The notes under the pieces: generated by a model
What the model was told of the DNA's origin: nothing
Seen by the model: the letters and a program-made list of their open reading frames with translations, nothing else
The model's database searches: none
Made by a program: the position numbers and the translations under genes
Shown here: positions 1 through 8,394 of the stretch, one piece after another
How the letters are laid out: each line of letters opens with the position of its first letter
Numbering within the stretch: position 1 is the stretch's first letter
Assembly: GCA_029213045.1 (NCBI GenBank)
Contig: JARGPN010000006.1
Location: 104,123-168,122, forward strand
Direction: 5' to 3'
Length of the DNA stretch: 64,000 bases
Source of the DNA: Alcanivoracaceae bacterium
GTDB lineage: Bacteria; Pseudomonadota; Gammaproteobacteria; Pseudomonadales; Alcanivoracaceae

Positions 1-1
1 A

Positions 2-643
2 CGGCGATTGCTTGCGCTCAATGTCTATGAATCTATCACTTTGATTGGACGTAGACACCCTGAGATTACAGATCTGCGCGTTGAGGCAATCACATGCTCG
101 CTGGATGAGCTAGCTGCTGTGCGCTTACCGCATGCCATTGATGACGTATTTTGTTGTTTGGGTACAACGCTCAAGCGCGCGGGTTCTCGCGAGGCCTTTT
201 ATCGGGTAGATCATGACTTCTGTGTTGCCGCAGCAGCATTCGCTAAAAATTACGCCGCTGAGCACTTTTTGATGGTGTCCTCGGTAAATGCTGACTTAAA
301 GGGCATTTCATTTTATAGCCAAGTAAAAGGGCAGACTGAAGCGGATGTTCTGGCTGAAGGGGTTAGCCGAGTCACTCTTATGCAGCCGTCTTTGTTAGAG
401 GGCGAACGCGATGAAATACGCTTTGGTGAAGAAATTGGCCAGACGCTGATGAGCGTCATCAAACCATTCGTGAGTTGGACGCAAGCGCAATGGTTGTCGA
501 TTCCTGCGGCATCAGTGGCTGATGCAATGGTGGCGTCCGCACTGGGCGTCGATGCGCAGTCAGTGGCGTCGGGTCAAACGGTTCGGCGTTTGCGCTACAA
601 AGAAATAGTTGAATTAGCAAAATCTATACGAGGTGAAGCATGA
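2..643 (+). CDS. NAD(P)-binding atypical SDR, TIP30/HTATIP2-like (5' truncated)
   Basis: The reading frame is open to the left edge, so the N-terminus with the nucleotide-binding glycine motif lies outside the window. The visible part has the CCLGTT turn followed by a VDHDF segment, a MVSSVNAD strand and a YSQVKG motif. These match the CCLGTT...VDRDY...LLSS...YLQVKGE pattern of HTATIP2/TIP30-like and YbjT-like atypical short-chain dehydrogenases. Members bind NAD(P)H; the bacterial substrates are mostly unknown. The stop overlaps the start of rraA by four bases (ATGA), so the two genes are probably co-translated. The fold assignment is fairly sure; the reaction is not known. Confidence 0.75.
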   Translation, partial: RRLLALNVYESITLIGRRHPEITDLRVEAITCSLDELAAVRLPHAIDDVFCCLGTTLKRAGSREAFYRVDHDFCVAAAAFAKNYAAEHFLMVSSVNADLKGISFYSQVKGQTEADVLAEGVSRVTLMQPSLLEGERDEIRFGEEIGQTLMSVIKPFVSWTQAQWLSIPAASVADAMVASALGVDAQSVASGQTVRRLRYKEIVELAKSIRGEA

Positions 644-1122
644 GTTTCGTAACCTGTGACGTATGTGACGCGCATGAAGATAAAATTGCGGTTGTTACCG
701 GGCACAATTGGTTCAGTTATGGCGGTCGTCGCGCCTTTTCCGGTGAAGTGGTTACCGTGAAATGTTTTGAAGATAACTCGCGTGTGAAGGAACATTTGGC
801 AACGCCAGGCGTCGGTAAAGTATTGGTCGTCGATGGTGGTGGAAGCTTACGCAATGCGTTGATCGGTGACATGATTGCCGAAAACGCGGTAAAAAACGGC
901 TGGGAAGGTATCATCATCTTTGGCGCTTGCCGAGATGTTGATGAGTTGGCGAAATTGGATTTTGGTGTAATGGCGCTTGGCTGCGTGCCGATAAAATCTG
1001 TGCGTCGTGGTGAGGGTCAATTGAATATTGATATTCAGTTCGGCGACATCACTATTAGGCCTGGACAGCATGTCTATGCCGATAACAATGGCATCGTGGT
1101 GGCGAGCGAAAAACTTATCTAA
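640..1122 (+). CDS. rraA: RraA-family protein, ribonuclease E activity regulator
   Basis: The 160-residue product has the size and sequence of RraA, the small trimeric protein that binds RNase E and the degradosome and slows mRNA decay in E. coli. Recognisable parts are the N-terminal TCDVCDAHED segment, the SGEVVTVKC strand, the VVDGGGSLRNALIGD loop and the GIIIFGACRDVDEL region. RraA belongs to the methyltransferase-like/aldolase fold family. Some homologues are HMG/CHA aldolases, but the length and the VDGGGSLR loop fit the regulator type. It overlaps the upstream reductase gene by four bases and is followed directly by a hairpin terminator. Confidence 0.88.
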   Translation: MSFVTCDVCDAHEDKIAVVTGHNWFSYGGRRAFSGEVVTVKCFEDNSRVKEHLATPGVGKVLVVDGGGSLRNALIGDMIAENAVKNGWEGIIIFGACRDVDELAKLDFGVMALGCVPIKSVRRGEGQLNIDIQFGDITIRPGQHVYADNNGIVVASEKLI

Positions 1123-1140
1123 ATGAACGATGCAAACAAC

Positions 1141-1180
1141 ACCCAATAAAAAAGTCTCGTGAGAGGCTTTTTTATTGGGT
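1141..1180. terminator. Bidirectional intrinsic terminator, rraA / mtnC
   Basis: A nearly symmetric hairpin carries A-runs on the left arm and T-runs on the right (AAAAAAGTCTC-GTGA-GAGGCTTTTTT), with outer arms ACCCAATA and TATTGGGT. It sits between the convergent ends of rraA and mtnC and can serve both strands. Confidence 0.85.
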
Positions 1181-1191
1181 GTGTGAAACTA

Positions 1192-1875
1192 TTATGACTT
1201 ATGCGGATAAATATCGCTAAAGCTGTCGACAACGTTGTGCGTCGACGGGGCAGCTTGATGTTGACGATCTAGCAGCATTGTTTGCATGCCGCTTTGCTTC
1301 GCTGCATCCAGCTCTTCGACAATATCGGATAAAAATAAGATTTCGTTTGCACTAACACCTATTTTTTTGGCGATACGAGCGTAGGATTCCGCGTCGCGCT
1401 TGCCGCCGATGGTGGTGTCGAAGTAATCACTGAAAAGAGGTGTGAGGTCGCCTGCGTCGCTGAAGCCAAAGAAGAGCTTTTGTGCTGCGATAGAACCAGA
1501 TGAATACACGAATAGGTCGATGCCTGATTTTTTCCAGTCCGCTAATTGATGAGGAACATCGGGATAAACGTGCGCTTGATAAGCTCCGCTTTGGTAGCCT
1601 GATTTCCAGATCATCCCTTGCAACGACTTTAAAGGAGTAATCTTTTTGTCTTCACGTATCCACTGCTGTAAGAGCTCATTGGCTTGCTCTGGCGTGGAAA
1701 TGTTTGTGCCGGCCTCTGCAATAATTTCCGACACTTCGTGTTGAATCGTTGGCTCGTTCCAGTTTTTTTGCAGAAACGCGAGCATATGGTTGGCGGCATA
1801 AGGAAACAGCACATCTTTCACAAAAGAGATGCTACTGGTTGTGCCTTCAATATCAGTTAGTACAACGCGTGCCAT
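1192..1875 (-). CDS. mtnC: Enolase-phosphatase E1 of methionine salvage
   Basis: MtnC is a HAD-superfamily bifunctional enzyme. It enolises 2,3-diketo-5-methylthiopentyl-1-phosphate and then dephosphorylates it to acireductone. The 227 residues contain HAD motif I as DIEGTTS at 8-14 (D8 and E10 bind Mg), motif II as VYSSGS at 123-128, a GGKRD lysine region near 157-161 and motif III as FLSDIVEELDA from 181. This is the usual family length. It is the last gene of the mtnA-mtnB-mtnD-mtnC set and lies 25 bases after mtnD. The product of MtnC is the substrate of MtnD, in keeping with one operon. Confidence 0.95.
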   Translation of the reverse strand: MARVVLTDIEGTTSSISFVKDVLFPYAANHMLAFLQKNWNEPTIQHEVSEIIAEAGTNISTPEQANELLQQWIREDKKITPLKSLQGMIWKSGYQSGAYQAHVYPDVPHQLADWKKSGIDLFVYSSGSIAAQKLFFGFSDAGDLTPLFSDYFDTTIGGKRDAESYARIAKKIGVSANEILFLSDIVEELDAAKQSGMQTMLLDRQHQAAPSTHNVVDSFSDIYPHKS

Positions 1876-1900
1876 AGAGTGCTCGTCGGTGTTTATGTAA

Positions 1901-2446
1901 TTAGTTTTCTAAGCGTGAGAAGTTATTGGCAATATCGGAACCGGTGAATTTAGCAACCCAGCCATCAGGATTATTAAAAAGACGAATCGCAACGAAGTAG
2001 GGGTTTGGGCCCATATCAAACCAATGTGGCGTGTTGGCGGGTACAGAAATGAGATCGCCTTGTTCGCACAATACCTCATAAACGTTTTCGCCTAGGTGCA
2101 AGCTGAATAGCCCTGAGCCTGCGACAAAAAAACGTACTTCGTCCTCGCTATGTCTGTGCTCGTCCAAAAATTTCTTTCGTAGCTCCGCCTTGTTGGGGTT
2201 GTCGGCATTTAAGCTAACGACGTCTACTGTTTGGTAACCCTGATCGGCTATGAGACGATCTATGTCTTTGCGATACGCTTCTATCACTTTTTCTGGGGCG
2301 TCGCCGGGAGCTATGTCATCGTGGGCTTCCCATTTTTCGAAACGAATGCCTGCATCATTCAGTGCTTGAACAATTTCTTCGCGATTCTGTGTTGAAAGTA
2401 TGGCTGCATCGGGCTGCTGCTCTTGGAATATTTTGAGTGCGCTCAT
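1901..2446 (-). CDS. mtnD: Acireductone dioxygenase (ARD)
   Basis: This cupin-fold metalloenzyme oxidises acireductone to formate and 2-keto-4-methylthiobutyrate, the direct precursor of methionine (the Fe form; a Ni form makes an off-pathway product). The metal ligands are visible as EHRHSEDE at 96-103 (H97, H99, E103) and in PANTPHWFD (H141). The frame extends five codons further to a TTG, but the ATG at 2446 is preceded by GGAGGA at good spacing, so I start there, giving 181 residues. It begins just after the mtnB stop, so translation is probably coupled. Confidence 0.95.
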   Translation of the reverse strand: MSALKIFQEQQPDAAILSTQNREEIVQALNDAGIRFEKWEAHDDIAPGDAPEKVIEAYRKDIDRLIADQGYQTVDVVSLNADNPNKAELRKKFLDEHRHSEDEVRFFVAGSGLFSLHLGENVYEVLCEQGDLISVPANTPHWFDMGPNPYFVAIRLFNNPDGWVAKFTGSDIANNFSRLEN

Positions 2447-2447
2447 G

Positions 2448-3086
2448 TTATTTTCCTCCAATCTTGCTGCGTTCTACTTCAACAGCGAACAGAAATTCTA
2501 GTGCTTCGAGCTGCCGGTAGCAGTTGGCCATGGTGTCTGCCCAAGTGTAAACGCCGTGGCCACGAATTAAATAGGCGTGTGGAATTTCTCCGCGCTGCAT
2601 TTTTTCGTTTACATCTTTAGCGAGCTGATCAATATCCTGAGTGTTTTCAAAAATAGGGATATCGATGCGCGTATCGTGGGTATCAATCCCAGCGAATGCC
2701 TTCAGTAATTCATAGCCCGCTAGCGTAAGACGGTCCCGTTCCGGCCAGTGCATCGTTAACACCGTCGATGCCATGCTGTGAGTGTGTAGCACCGCGCCGA
2801 TGTGTGGGTGTTGCCGATAAATTTGAGTATGTAGTCCGGTTTCAGCCGAGGGCTTTCCTTCGCTTGCTGCGTTGCCCTGTAAATCCACAACCATGACATC
2901 TGCTTCGCTCAGCAAACCTTTGTCTTTGCCAGAAACCGTGACTGCACAGTGGCTCTGGTTTAATCGTTGCGAATAGTTTGAACTGGTCGCTGGCGACCAC
3001 CCATTTTGATACAGGCGGTGACTTGTCGCGGCAATGCTACGCGCTGCTTCGCGGAATGCCGGTTGCGACCATGAGCGTGAAGTCAT
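2448..3086 (-). CDS. mtnB: Methylthioribulose-1-phosphate dehydratase
   Basis: This class II aldolase-fold zinc enzyme dehydrates 5-methylthioribulose-1-phosphate to the diketo compound used by MtnC. Visible are the SGKDKG loop near residue 53, the GKPSAETGLHTQIY segment with E82, the zinc ligands in HTHS at 101-104 and a distal GHGVYTW with another histidine. I take the start at 3086 (MTSRSW), preceded by AAAGG, which gives 212 residues. An in-frame ATG at 3122 would add 12 residues but has no clear ribosome binding site. The gene lies between mtnA and mtnD in the salvage operon. Confidence 0.93.
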   Translation of the reverse strand: MTSRSWSQPAFREAARSIAATSHRLYQNGWSPATSSNYSQRLNQSHCAVTVSGKDKGLLSEADVMVVDLQGNAASEGKPSAETGLHTQIYRQHPHIGAVLHTHSMASTVLTMHWPERDRLTLAGYELLKAFAGIDTHDTRIDIPIFENTQDIDQLAKDVNEKMQRGEIPHAYLIRGHGVYTWADTMANCYRQLEALEFLFAVEVERSKIGGK

Positions 3087-3161
3087 GCAGTTACCTTTGT
3101 GTATGGCGTTCATAGGGTTCATGTTGGCGGCAACGACGCAATTAATGCGGTTTGCTTTGCG

Positions 3162-4253
3162 TTAAGCGATCACGCCCGCGCTTCTCAAATGCGCGGCCAT
3201 TTTAGCAGTGTCTGGCTGTTCGATTACACCGTGTTCCGTAACAATGGCACTGATTAGCTCTGCGGGGGTTACGTCAAATGCAGGGTTAAACACAGGGACG
3301 TCAGTTGGCGCTATTGGTTTGCCTTGAACCGTCCGCACCTCATCAGCGTTGCGTTCTTCAATATCGATAAGGCTGCCATCAGCGAGGTCGGGATCGAGGG
3401 TGGAAAGGGGGGCTGCAACGATAAATGCAATGCCATGATGCTTGGCGAGAACTGCTAAATTGTAGGTGCCGATTTTGTTCGCCGCATCGCCGTTGGCGGT
3501 AATGCGATCTGCGCCAACAATAACGGCACCAATTTTGCCGCTCTTCATGACGTGCCCAGCGGCGCTATCGACAACCAGCGTGACGGGAATATCATCTTGC
3601 ATCAACTCCCAGCTCGTTAATCGCGCACCTTGCATCCATGGACGTGTTTCGCCGGCATACACGCCTACTATTTTTTTAGACTCCCACGCTGAACGAATGA
3701 TTCCGAGAGCTGTGCCGTGGCCGCCAGTGGCCAGTGCGCCGGTATTGCAATGGGTGTATACCGATTTCCCTTCGGGTATCAAGCTGACGCCCAAATTGCT
3801 TTTGCCAAAAAGCGCCGCGCCAAATTCAGCAAGGCGATGGTTCATTTCTCGATCATCTCGGTGAATGGCTTCTGCTTCAGCGGTAAGGCTGGCGATCAGG
3901 GCAAGACCTGTTTGCTCGCTAATCACCGATTGCATCCGTTCCAATGCCCAAAATAGATTGACCGCCGTGGGCCGGCTAGCAGCAAGCAGGTCGATGGCGG
4001 GCTTGAGGCTTGCTTGATTTGCGTTGACACCTAATTCCATTGCGGCCAACACAACGCCGTAGGCAGCACTGATGCCGATTGCCGGTGCGCCACGTACAAC
4101 CATGTCGCGAATCGCATCGGCAACCCCGTCTGCGTTGCTCAGTGGTAGCCAGAGCGTTTGATGCGGCAGTGCGCGTTGATCTAACAGCTCAAGCCGTTTA
4201 TTGAACCAGCGAATAGCTGGGCTGGAAATAATGGCGGTATCGGCGGTGGTCAT
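3162..4253 (-). CDS. mtnA: S-methyl-5-thioribose-1-phosphate isomerase
   Basis: MtnA converts 5-methylthioribose-1-phosphate to methylthioribulose-1-phosphate and belongs to the eIF2B-alpha/beta/delta-like family. The 363 residues show VRGAPAIG at 53-60, the [18 protein letters not shown] segment with the catalytic cysteine C169, and VGADRI with D249. It is the first of four salvage genes here. No mtnP or mtnK lies in the window, so the entry step (methylthioadenosine to methylthioribose-1-phosphate) must be encoded elsewhere. Sequence and context agree fully. Confidence 0.96.
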   Translation of the reverse strand: MTTADTAIISSPAIRWFNKRLELLDQRALPHQTLWLPLSNADGVADAIRDMVVRGAPAIGISAAYGVVLAAMELGVNANQASLKPAIDLLAASRPTAVNLFWALERMQSVISEQTGLALIASLTAEAEAIHRDDREMNHRLAEFGAALFGKSNLGVSLIPEGKSVYTHCNTGALATGGHGTALGIIRSAWESKKIVGVYAGETRPWMQGARLTSWELMQDDIPVTLVVDSAAGHVMKSGKIGAVIVGADRITANGDAANKIGTYNLAVLAKHHGIAFIVAAPLSTLDPDLADGSLIDIEERNADEVRTVQGKPIAPTDVPVFNPAFDVTPAELISAIVTEHGVIEQPDTAKMAAHLRSAGVIA

Positions 4254-4282
4254 GGGCGTTCTCGAGGTGTGCGGAGGACGAA

Positions 4283-4696
4283 TTAATTTTCTGGCGCAAG
4301 CAATGGTGCTTTGTTGTATTTCTCACGAATCCAATTGAGTGCTCGCAGAATACGAGGGCGGCCAACAATGCGTCTTTCTAAACGATATTTTCCCGGAAAC
4401 GTGCTGCAAGCAATGCCCAGCAAAATCGTCAGCATGCCTTGCCCTGGCAGTACTAGCATGAGTACCCCACACAGGACTAAAACGAAGGCTAGTAAGTTGC
4501 GCAGTAGCCATACCGTCCACCTGAGCGGGCCGCGATGTGAAGCAGGCTTTTTTTCCGCGACAAAGTAATCTTCTGGAATACGGATAACAAGAAAAGGAAT
4601 AGCAATCATGGAAATTATCGCCATCAACAGGCTTACCGAAGTAATCCAAGGAATCGCTGGCTCGACGTGGGCATAAAGCGTTTGCAGGTACTGCAA
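4283..4696 (-). CDS. Small inner-membrane protein of PGPGW-like type, function unknown
   Basis: This 137-residue protein has an N-terminal hydrophobic segment (about 18-38, including [17 protein letters not shown]) and one or two more at about 66-95. The turn [15 protein letters not shown] resembles the PGPG-W signature of small 'PGPGW' transmembrane proteins, here with a Q. The tail is basic ([16 protein letters not shown]). It lies just upstream of the mtn cluster on the same strand and downstream of a DUF3108 gene. No catalytic residues are visible and I assign no function. Confidence 0.6.
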   Translation of the reverse strand: MQYLQTLYAHVEPAIPWITSVSLLMAIISMIAIPFLVIRIPEDYFVAEKKPASHRGPLRWTVWLLRNLLAFVLVLCGVLMLVLPGQGMLTILLGIACSTFPGKYRLERRIVGRPRILRALNWIREKYNKAPLLAPEN

Positions 4697-4717
4697 AATT
4701 GTAGCTCCTGACGGACG

Positions 4718-5503
4718 TTAGCGAACGGCTGAAGTTTTGTGTGAGGAGGCGGCGTCGTGGGAATTGTCGTCCTCTTTTATGTGCGGTGACGCATCAAGAG
4801 ATTCCCCCGGGGGTGTGGCCCATTCGAATGAGCGCAGTTCCATTTTTCCGCGCACCAAGGGGTTTTCAATATGGTCCATGCGCACCATAAAATAATCTAG
4901 TTCTTCGGCGGCCCAGAGGAAGGTACGGCGACCTCGTTCAGGGTAGATTCGCTCGAGCTTAATCGTGTTGAAGGTGCCCGCCGGTGTTTTCAATAGTTCG
5001 CGTTTGACAATTTTATAGTTGAAGTCGGTGACGCCATCTGGCTCAGCAACAGCGTATGCCAAGGTTTCATTGCCTACGCTGAGGTCACAGCGGGCGACCA
5101 TCGCTAACCCTAGCGCATCAACCATTTCGTCAGTGATGGCATATTCCGAATCGCTGCCGGAGGCCTGGAGCGCCTGCCAGTCGAAATCGACGTTGCCACC
5201 ACGTTTAATCCCGAAGCCCTTTGAGTTAAACGAGTAGCCAAAGGGGCGGGCGTGACAGCTTGGCTGCCACTGAAATATGGACTCTTCTTGATGTTTGATA
5301 AGCGGGTGATCAACGGAAAAGACGATGTGAAAACGTGAAGGAGAGGGTTCTTTTAGGTCAATCCGCGCGTCCATGCCCGTGGGCACACCGGAGAGCGATA
5401 CTGAGTATTGCGCTTGCGCTGGGCGTAATACAAAGGTCTCGGCGGCAATGTGGCCGCAGAGACAAAGCATCAGTATAGCTAGAGGTGTGCGATTACTGTT
5501 CAT
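4718..5503 (-). CDS. DUF3108 domain periplasmic protein
   Basis: The 261-residue product starts with a Sec-type signal peptide (hydrophobic LAILMLCLCGHIAA, cleavage near residue 21). The body has the pattern of DUF3108 proteins: a YSVSLSGVPTGMDARIDL strand pair, a FGIKRGGNVDFDW segment, VARCDLSVGNETL and a late FNTIKLERI strand followed by FLWAAEELDYFMVRMDHIE. DUF3108 proteins are periplasmic beta-rich proteins without an assigned reaction. The C-terminal 35 residues are polar and probably disordered. The gene is divergent from the gene at 5556 with about 50 bases between starts, so they share a promoter region. Confidence 0.75.
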   Translation of the reverse strand: MNSNRTPLAILMLCLCGHIAAETFVLRPAQAQYSVSLSGVPTGMDARIDLKEPSPSRFHIVFSVDHPLIKHQEESIFQWQPSCHARPFGYSFNSKGFGIKRGGNVDFDWQALQASGSDSEYAITDEMVDALGLAMVARCDLSVGNETLAYAVAEPDGVTDFNYKIVKRELLKTPAGTFNTIKLERIYPERGRRTFLWAAEELDYFMVRMDHIENPLVRGKMELRSFEWATPPGESLDASPHIKEDDNSHDAASSHKTSAVR

Positions 5504-5555
5504 AATCCGGTATCATGCTGCGTTTTTTGAGTTAGCCCAAAAAGAGTGCGCAAGT

Positions 5556-6224
5556 ATGACAGCAACTACGCTTTACGTCGCCTTTCCTGCTAGTGATGAG
5601 CTATATGCTCGAACCATGAAATTCATTAATGCGGTGGAGGCAAATCCTGAGGTTAGCCAACAGGCGCTATTGAGCGATATTCCCTCGAAGTTTATTGATG
5701 AGGTATTGGCGGCTTTTTTTGAAGGCCCTGTTGACGCTGCGGGCTTGAAAGGTGGCTCAGCCGGCGTTATTCACAGCCTAATGGGGATGGTTGGTTCAGC
5801 GTCACGAGCGTTGGCGAGCAAGGTGTTAGGAAAAGTCACCATTGCAGAGCAGCGAGTGTTGGCGGCTCATTTCCGCGAGATCACCCACGAGAAAGACGGT
5901 AAATATTATTGTGGATTTGCGCTCGACCCTGAAGTTGCCAATGAAGCGGTGTTGATGTTCGACAGTTTTCGCTCCGGCAATGGCGAGCGAGATCAACTGG
6001 TGCGTATTATGACGGCGATTGGAGATGGCACTGTGCAGAACTTCTTCGATGTGCCGATGATGACAGTCAAAGTAGGCATGGTGACTCGCGGATTGGTCAG
6101 CGCGGGCCGCGCCACTATTGAGAAGGCGTCACATTCAATGAACCGCAAAATTCTGCCTGATATGGAGCCGACCGCGCGTCAGCGCGTACTCGAGTATATG
6201 GCTGGGATGCTTCAGGAGTTTTAA
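5556..6224 (+). CDS. Conserved protein of unknown function
   Basis: I do not recognise this 222-residue product. It is soluble and mainly alpha-helical by composition, with a central glycine/serine-rich stretch (AAGLKGGSAGVIHSLMGMVGSASRALASKVLG, about residues 66-97). That stretch could be an amphipathic or membrane-touching helix. No signal peptide or known motif is visible. I start at the ATG at 5556 (MTATTLY); the frame is open upstream but runs into the divergent DUF3108 gene. It ends two bases before a PilZ-like gene, so the two probably form an operon. Confidence 0.6.
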   Translation: MTATTLYVAFPASDELYARTMKFINAVEANPEVSQQALLSDIPSKFIDEVLAAFFEGPVDAAGLKGGSAGVIHSLMGMVGSASRALASKVLGKVTIAEQRVLAAHFREITHEKDGKYYCGFALDPEVANEAVLMFDSFRSGNGERDQLVRIMTAIGDGTVQNFFDVPMMTVKVGMVTRGLVSAGRATIEKASHSMNRKILPDMEPTARQRVLEYMAGMLQEF

Positions 6225-6226
6225 CA

Positions 6227-6607
6227 ATGAACTTTCGCCAAGGGGCCAACCGCCGCAAGCTTTCGCGTTTGTCGGTGGAATTAAAGGTAACGATGAGGGT
6301 GCACTCAGCCTTGCCTTGGTCTGCACGCGTGATTGCGGGGAGTGCGGTGGACTATAACCGGTACGGCCTTGGCTTAGTGTGTAGCAGTAATGTTCGGGCA
6401 AAGTCGCGGGTTACTTTGGATATAAGCGCTGGGCATATGGTGTTGCGAAGTGTTCGAGCTCAGGTGGTGTCTAGTGCGAGGCAAGGAAAGGAATATCGTA
6501 TTGGGTTGCGGTTTTATCGCAAGCTGAGTGATTTTGCAGATCCTGGGCCTGGGCATCCACTGCATTTTCTTTTGGGATTGGAAGAGACCTTGGAGCAGCC
6601 AGTATAG
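6227..6607 (+). CDS. PilZ-like domain protein (candidate c-di-GMP receptor)
   Basis: The 126 residues fit one PilZ domain. An N-terminal basic RRKLSRLS segment at 9-16 stands where c-di-GMP-binding PilZ proteins have RxxxR. A DYNRYGLGLVC strand near 45-55 stands where they have (D/N)xSxxG, with N-R in place of the usual S. A late EYRIGLRFYR strand matches the typical PilZ ending. Binding of c-di-GMP is plausible but the second motif is imperfect. It is directly downstream of an unknown gene and could act on that partner. A diguanylate cyclase gene lies elsewhere in this window. Confidence 0.65.
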   Translation: MNFRQGANRRKLSRLSVELKVTMRVHSALPWSARVIAGSAVDYNRYGLGLVCSSNVRAKSRVTLDISAGHMVLRSVRAQVVSSARQGKEYRIGLRFYRKLSDFADPGPGHPLHFLLGLEETLEQPV

Positions 6608-6661
6608 GGTTGAGAGAGGGTCGAGAGGCCGTATCAAGGCCGTGATTGGCCGAAAACGCAA

Positions 6662-6694
6662 CGAATAAGGGCGCCGATAGGCGCCCTTATTCGT
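6662..6694. terminator. Hairpin terminator, PilZ-like gene / algP-like gene
   Basis: A perfect inverted repeat, CGAATAAGGGCGCC-GATA-GGCGCCCTTATTCG, lies between the convergent ends of the two genes. T-runs are short, so termination efficiency is uncertain. Confidence 0.7.
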
Positions 6695-6721
6695 TGAGCC
6701 GTAATAATCTATCTTAGTAGA

Positions 6722-7306
6722 TTACTTTGCGGCTGCTTTTTTTTTCGGCGCTGCTTTTTTCTTGGCAGGAGCTTTTTTAGCCTTTGCGGCAGCTTTTTTA
6801 GGGGCTGCTTTCTTCTTCGGCGCTGCTTTTTTCTTGGCCGCTGCTTTCTTTTTACCGGCTGCTTTTTTCTTCTTTGGCGCTACTTTAGATTGGATCTCTT
6901 TAGCCCGTTTTTCCAAGTCTTTCTCGTACTGAGAAATGACATTGGCTAAGCTGTGTGCTTGCTTTGCTGTTGCTTTGAGGACTTTTACCTCAGCTTCGAG
7001 CAGCATTTTACGCGCTTCGTTAGCATTAGCTTGTTTGCGTGCATCGTTGACGGCCTTGCGAGCGCGGTCGATCTGTTTCTTCAATGCCGTATTTGCTTTG
7101 GTGCGGTATTCTTCTTGCAGCTTTTCAAGTTTGGAGAGGTTGTCTTTCTGGCGCTGAATTTCTACATTGACTCGTTCGCGTGCCGCATCCAGCTGCTTTT
7201 CCAGAGAGGCAATTTGCTTCTCGCGCTCGGTATCGAAGCGCTCGGCCAATTTACGGATTTGAGTTTGAATTTCACTGACTCGGTTCTTAACCTTTTTTGC
7301 GGCCAT
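6722..7306 (-). CDS. algP: AlgP-like histone-H1-like protein (coiled coil plus Lys/Ala/Pro tail)
   Basis: Residues about 5-140 are heptad-rich and charged, predicted as one long coiled coil. Residues about 142-194 are almost only K, A and P, in repeats such as APKKKAA and AAKKKAA. This two-part design is that of AlgP (AlgR3) of Pseudomonas, a histone-H1-like protein first linked to alginate gene expression. The tail should be disordered and bind nucleic acid without sequence preference. The gene has its own promoter region and faces a convergent PilZ-like gene. The coding repeats make this stretch prone to length variation. The symbol is given by resemblance, not proof of orthology. Confidence 0.78.
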   Translation of the reverse strand: MAAKKVKNRVSEIQTQIRKLAERFDTEREKQIASLEKQLDAARERVNVEIQRQKDNLSKLEKLQEEYRTKANTALKKQIDRARKAVNDARKQANANEARKMLLEAEVKVLKATAKQAHSLANVISQYEKDLEKRAKEIQSKVAPKKKKAAGKKKAAAKKKAAPKKKAAPKKAAAKAKKAPAKKKAAPKKKAAAK

Positions 7307-7443
7307 GGATTGCTCCCTTTACCTAGTTTGCTGAATGGGTTGCTAGAAGTTTCACTGCTACGTCGTTGCCACTATAGTACAGCTTACTCACACCGAGAAT
7401 AGTTCACTCTTTGCACAATTCCAAATTCTTCGAGAGAAAATGA

Positions 7444-8349
7444 ATGCCGGTATCATTTGATGGCAAGTTGGTGATCGCAATTAGCTCACGTGCGCTGTTC
7501 AATTTGCATGATAGCCACCTCATTTACGAGCGCGACGGCCTAGACGCTTATCAGGCGTATCAAGTCGATCATGAGGATGAGCCTCTGACGCCGGGGGATG
7601 CGTTTCCGTTAGTGAAGAAGCTGCTTGCACTCAATTCGCAGCTGCCGGGAGAGCCCCGTGTAGAAGTCATTTTGTTGTCACGTAATAGCTCTGATACCGG
7701 CTTGCGGGTATTTAATTCGATTCAGCACTACGGTTTACCCATTACACGCGCCGCATTTGCGGGTGGAACAAGTCCTCATCGCTATGTCTCTGCGTTTGGG
7801 GCGCATTTATTTTTATCGACGGATCAGGCGGATGTGCGCGGTGTGTTGGAGGCGGGCTATGCGGCGGCGACGATTCTGCCCGGGGCCAAAGCCTCCGAAA
7901 ACGAAGAGCTGCGCATCGCTTTTGATGGTGATGCCGTGCTTTTTTCAGATGATTCTGAACGGATTTTTCAAGAGCAGGGTTTGGCCGCGTTCACAGAGAA
8001 TGAACAAAGATCCGCACGTGAGCCTTTGCCTGGTGGGCCTTTTATGGGGTTTCTCGCAGCGCTTCATAAGCTTCAGAGCGAGTTTTCTAGAGAGCAATGT
8101 CCAATTCGCACGGCGTTAGTCACGGCACGTGCAGCACCAGCGCATGAGCGCGTCGTCCGCACGTTGCGCGCGTGGGATATTCGTATCGACGAGAGCCTTT
8201 TTCTAGGCGGTCTGGAGAAAGGGGTGTTTCTAGAGGCTTTTGGCGCCGATATGTTTTTCGATGATCAGCCGGGGCATTGCGAGTCTGCAATGAAGCATGT
8301 TGCCGCGGGGCATGTGCCCCACGGTATCGCCAATAAACCGAAATCTTAA
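7444..8349 (+). CDS. 5'-nucleotidase, cytosolic NT5C1-like family
   Basis: The 301 residues match the bacterial 5'-nucleotidase family related to cytosolic 5'-nucleotidase 1. Diagnostic pieces are AISSRALFNLHDSH at the N-terminus, the VILLSRNSSDTGLRVFNSI segment, AFAGGTSPHRYVSAF, IAFDGDAVLFSDDSE near residue 158, and the ALVTARAAPAHERVVRTLRAW and GADMFFDDQ C-terminal part. These enzymes hydrolyse nucleoside 5'-monophosphates with an Mg-dependent Asp nucleophile. The gene stands alone, divergent from the algP-like gene, with no obvious operon partner. Confidence 0.85.
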   Translation: MPVSFDGKLVIAISSRALFNLHDSHLIYERDGLDAYQAYQVDHEDEPLTPGDAFPLVKKLLALNSQLPGEPRVEVILLSRNSSDTGLRVFNSIQHYGLPITRAAFAGGTSPHRYVSAFGAHLFLSTDQADVRGVLEAGYAAATILPGAKASENEELRIAFDGDAVLFSDDSERIFQEQGLAAFTENEQRSAREPLPGGPFMGFLAALHKLQSEFSREQCPIRTALVTARAAPAHERVVRTLRAWDIRIDESLFLGGLEKGVFLEAFGADMFFDDQPGHCESAMKHVAAGHVPHGIANKPKS

Positions 8350-8394
8350 TATAGTTCTGGCGCTTGTTAAGACGTGAAGCGAGCAGGGCCGTGC

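Noticed and set aside
6722..6900. CRISPR-like or satellite repeat in the algP-like tail
   Set aside because: Repeats are short, in coding frame and without spacers; they code for K/A/P units.
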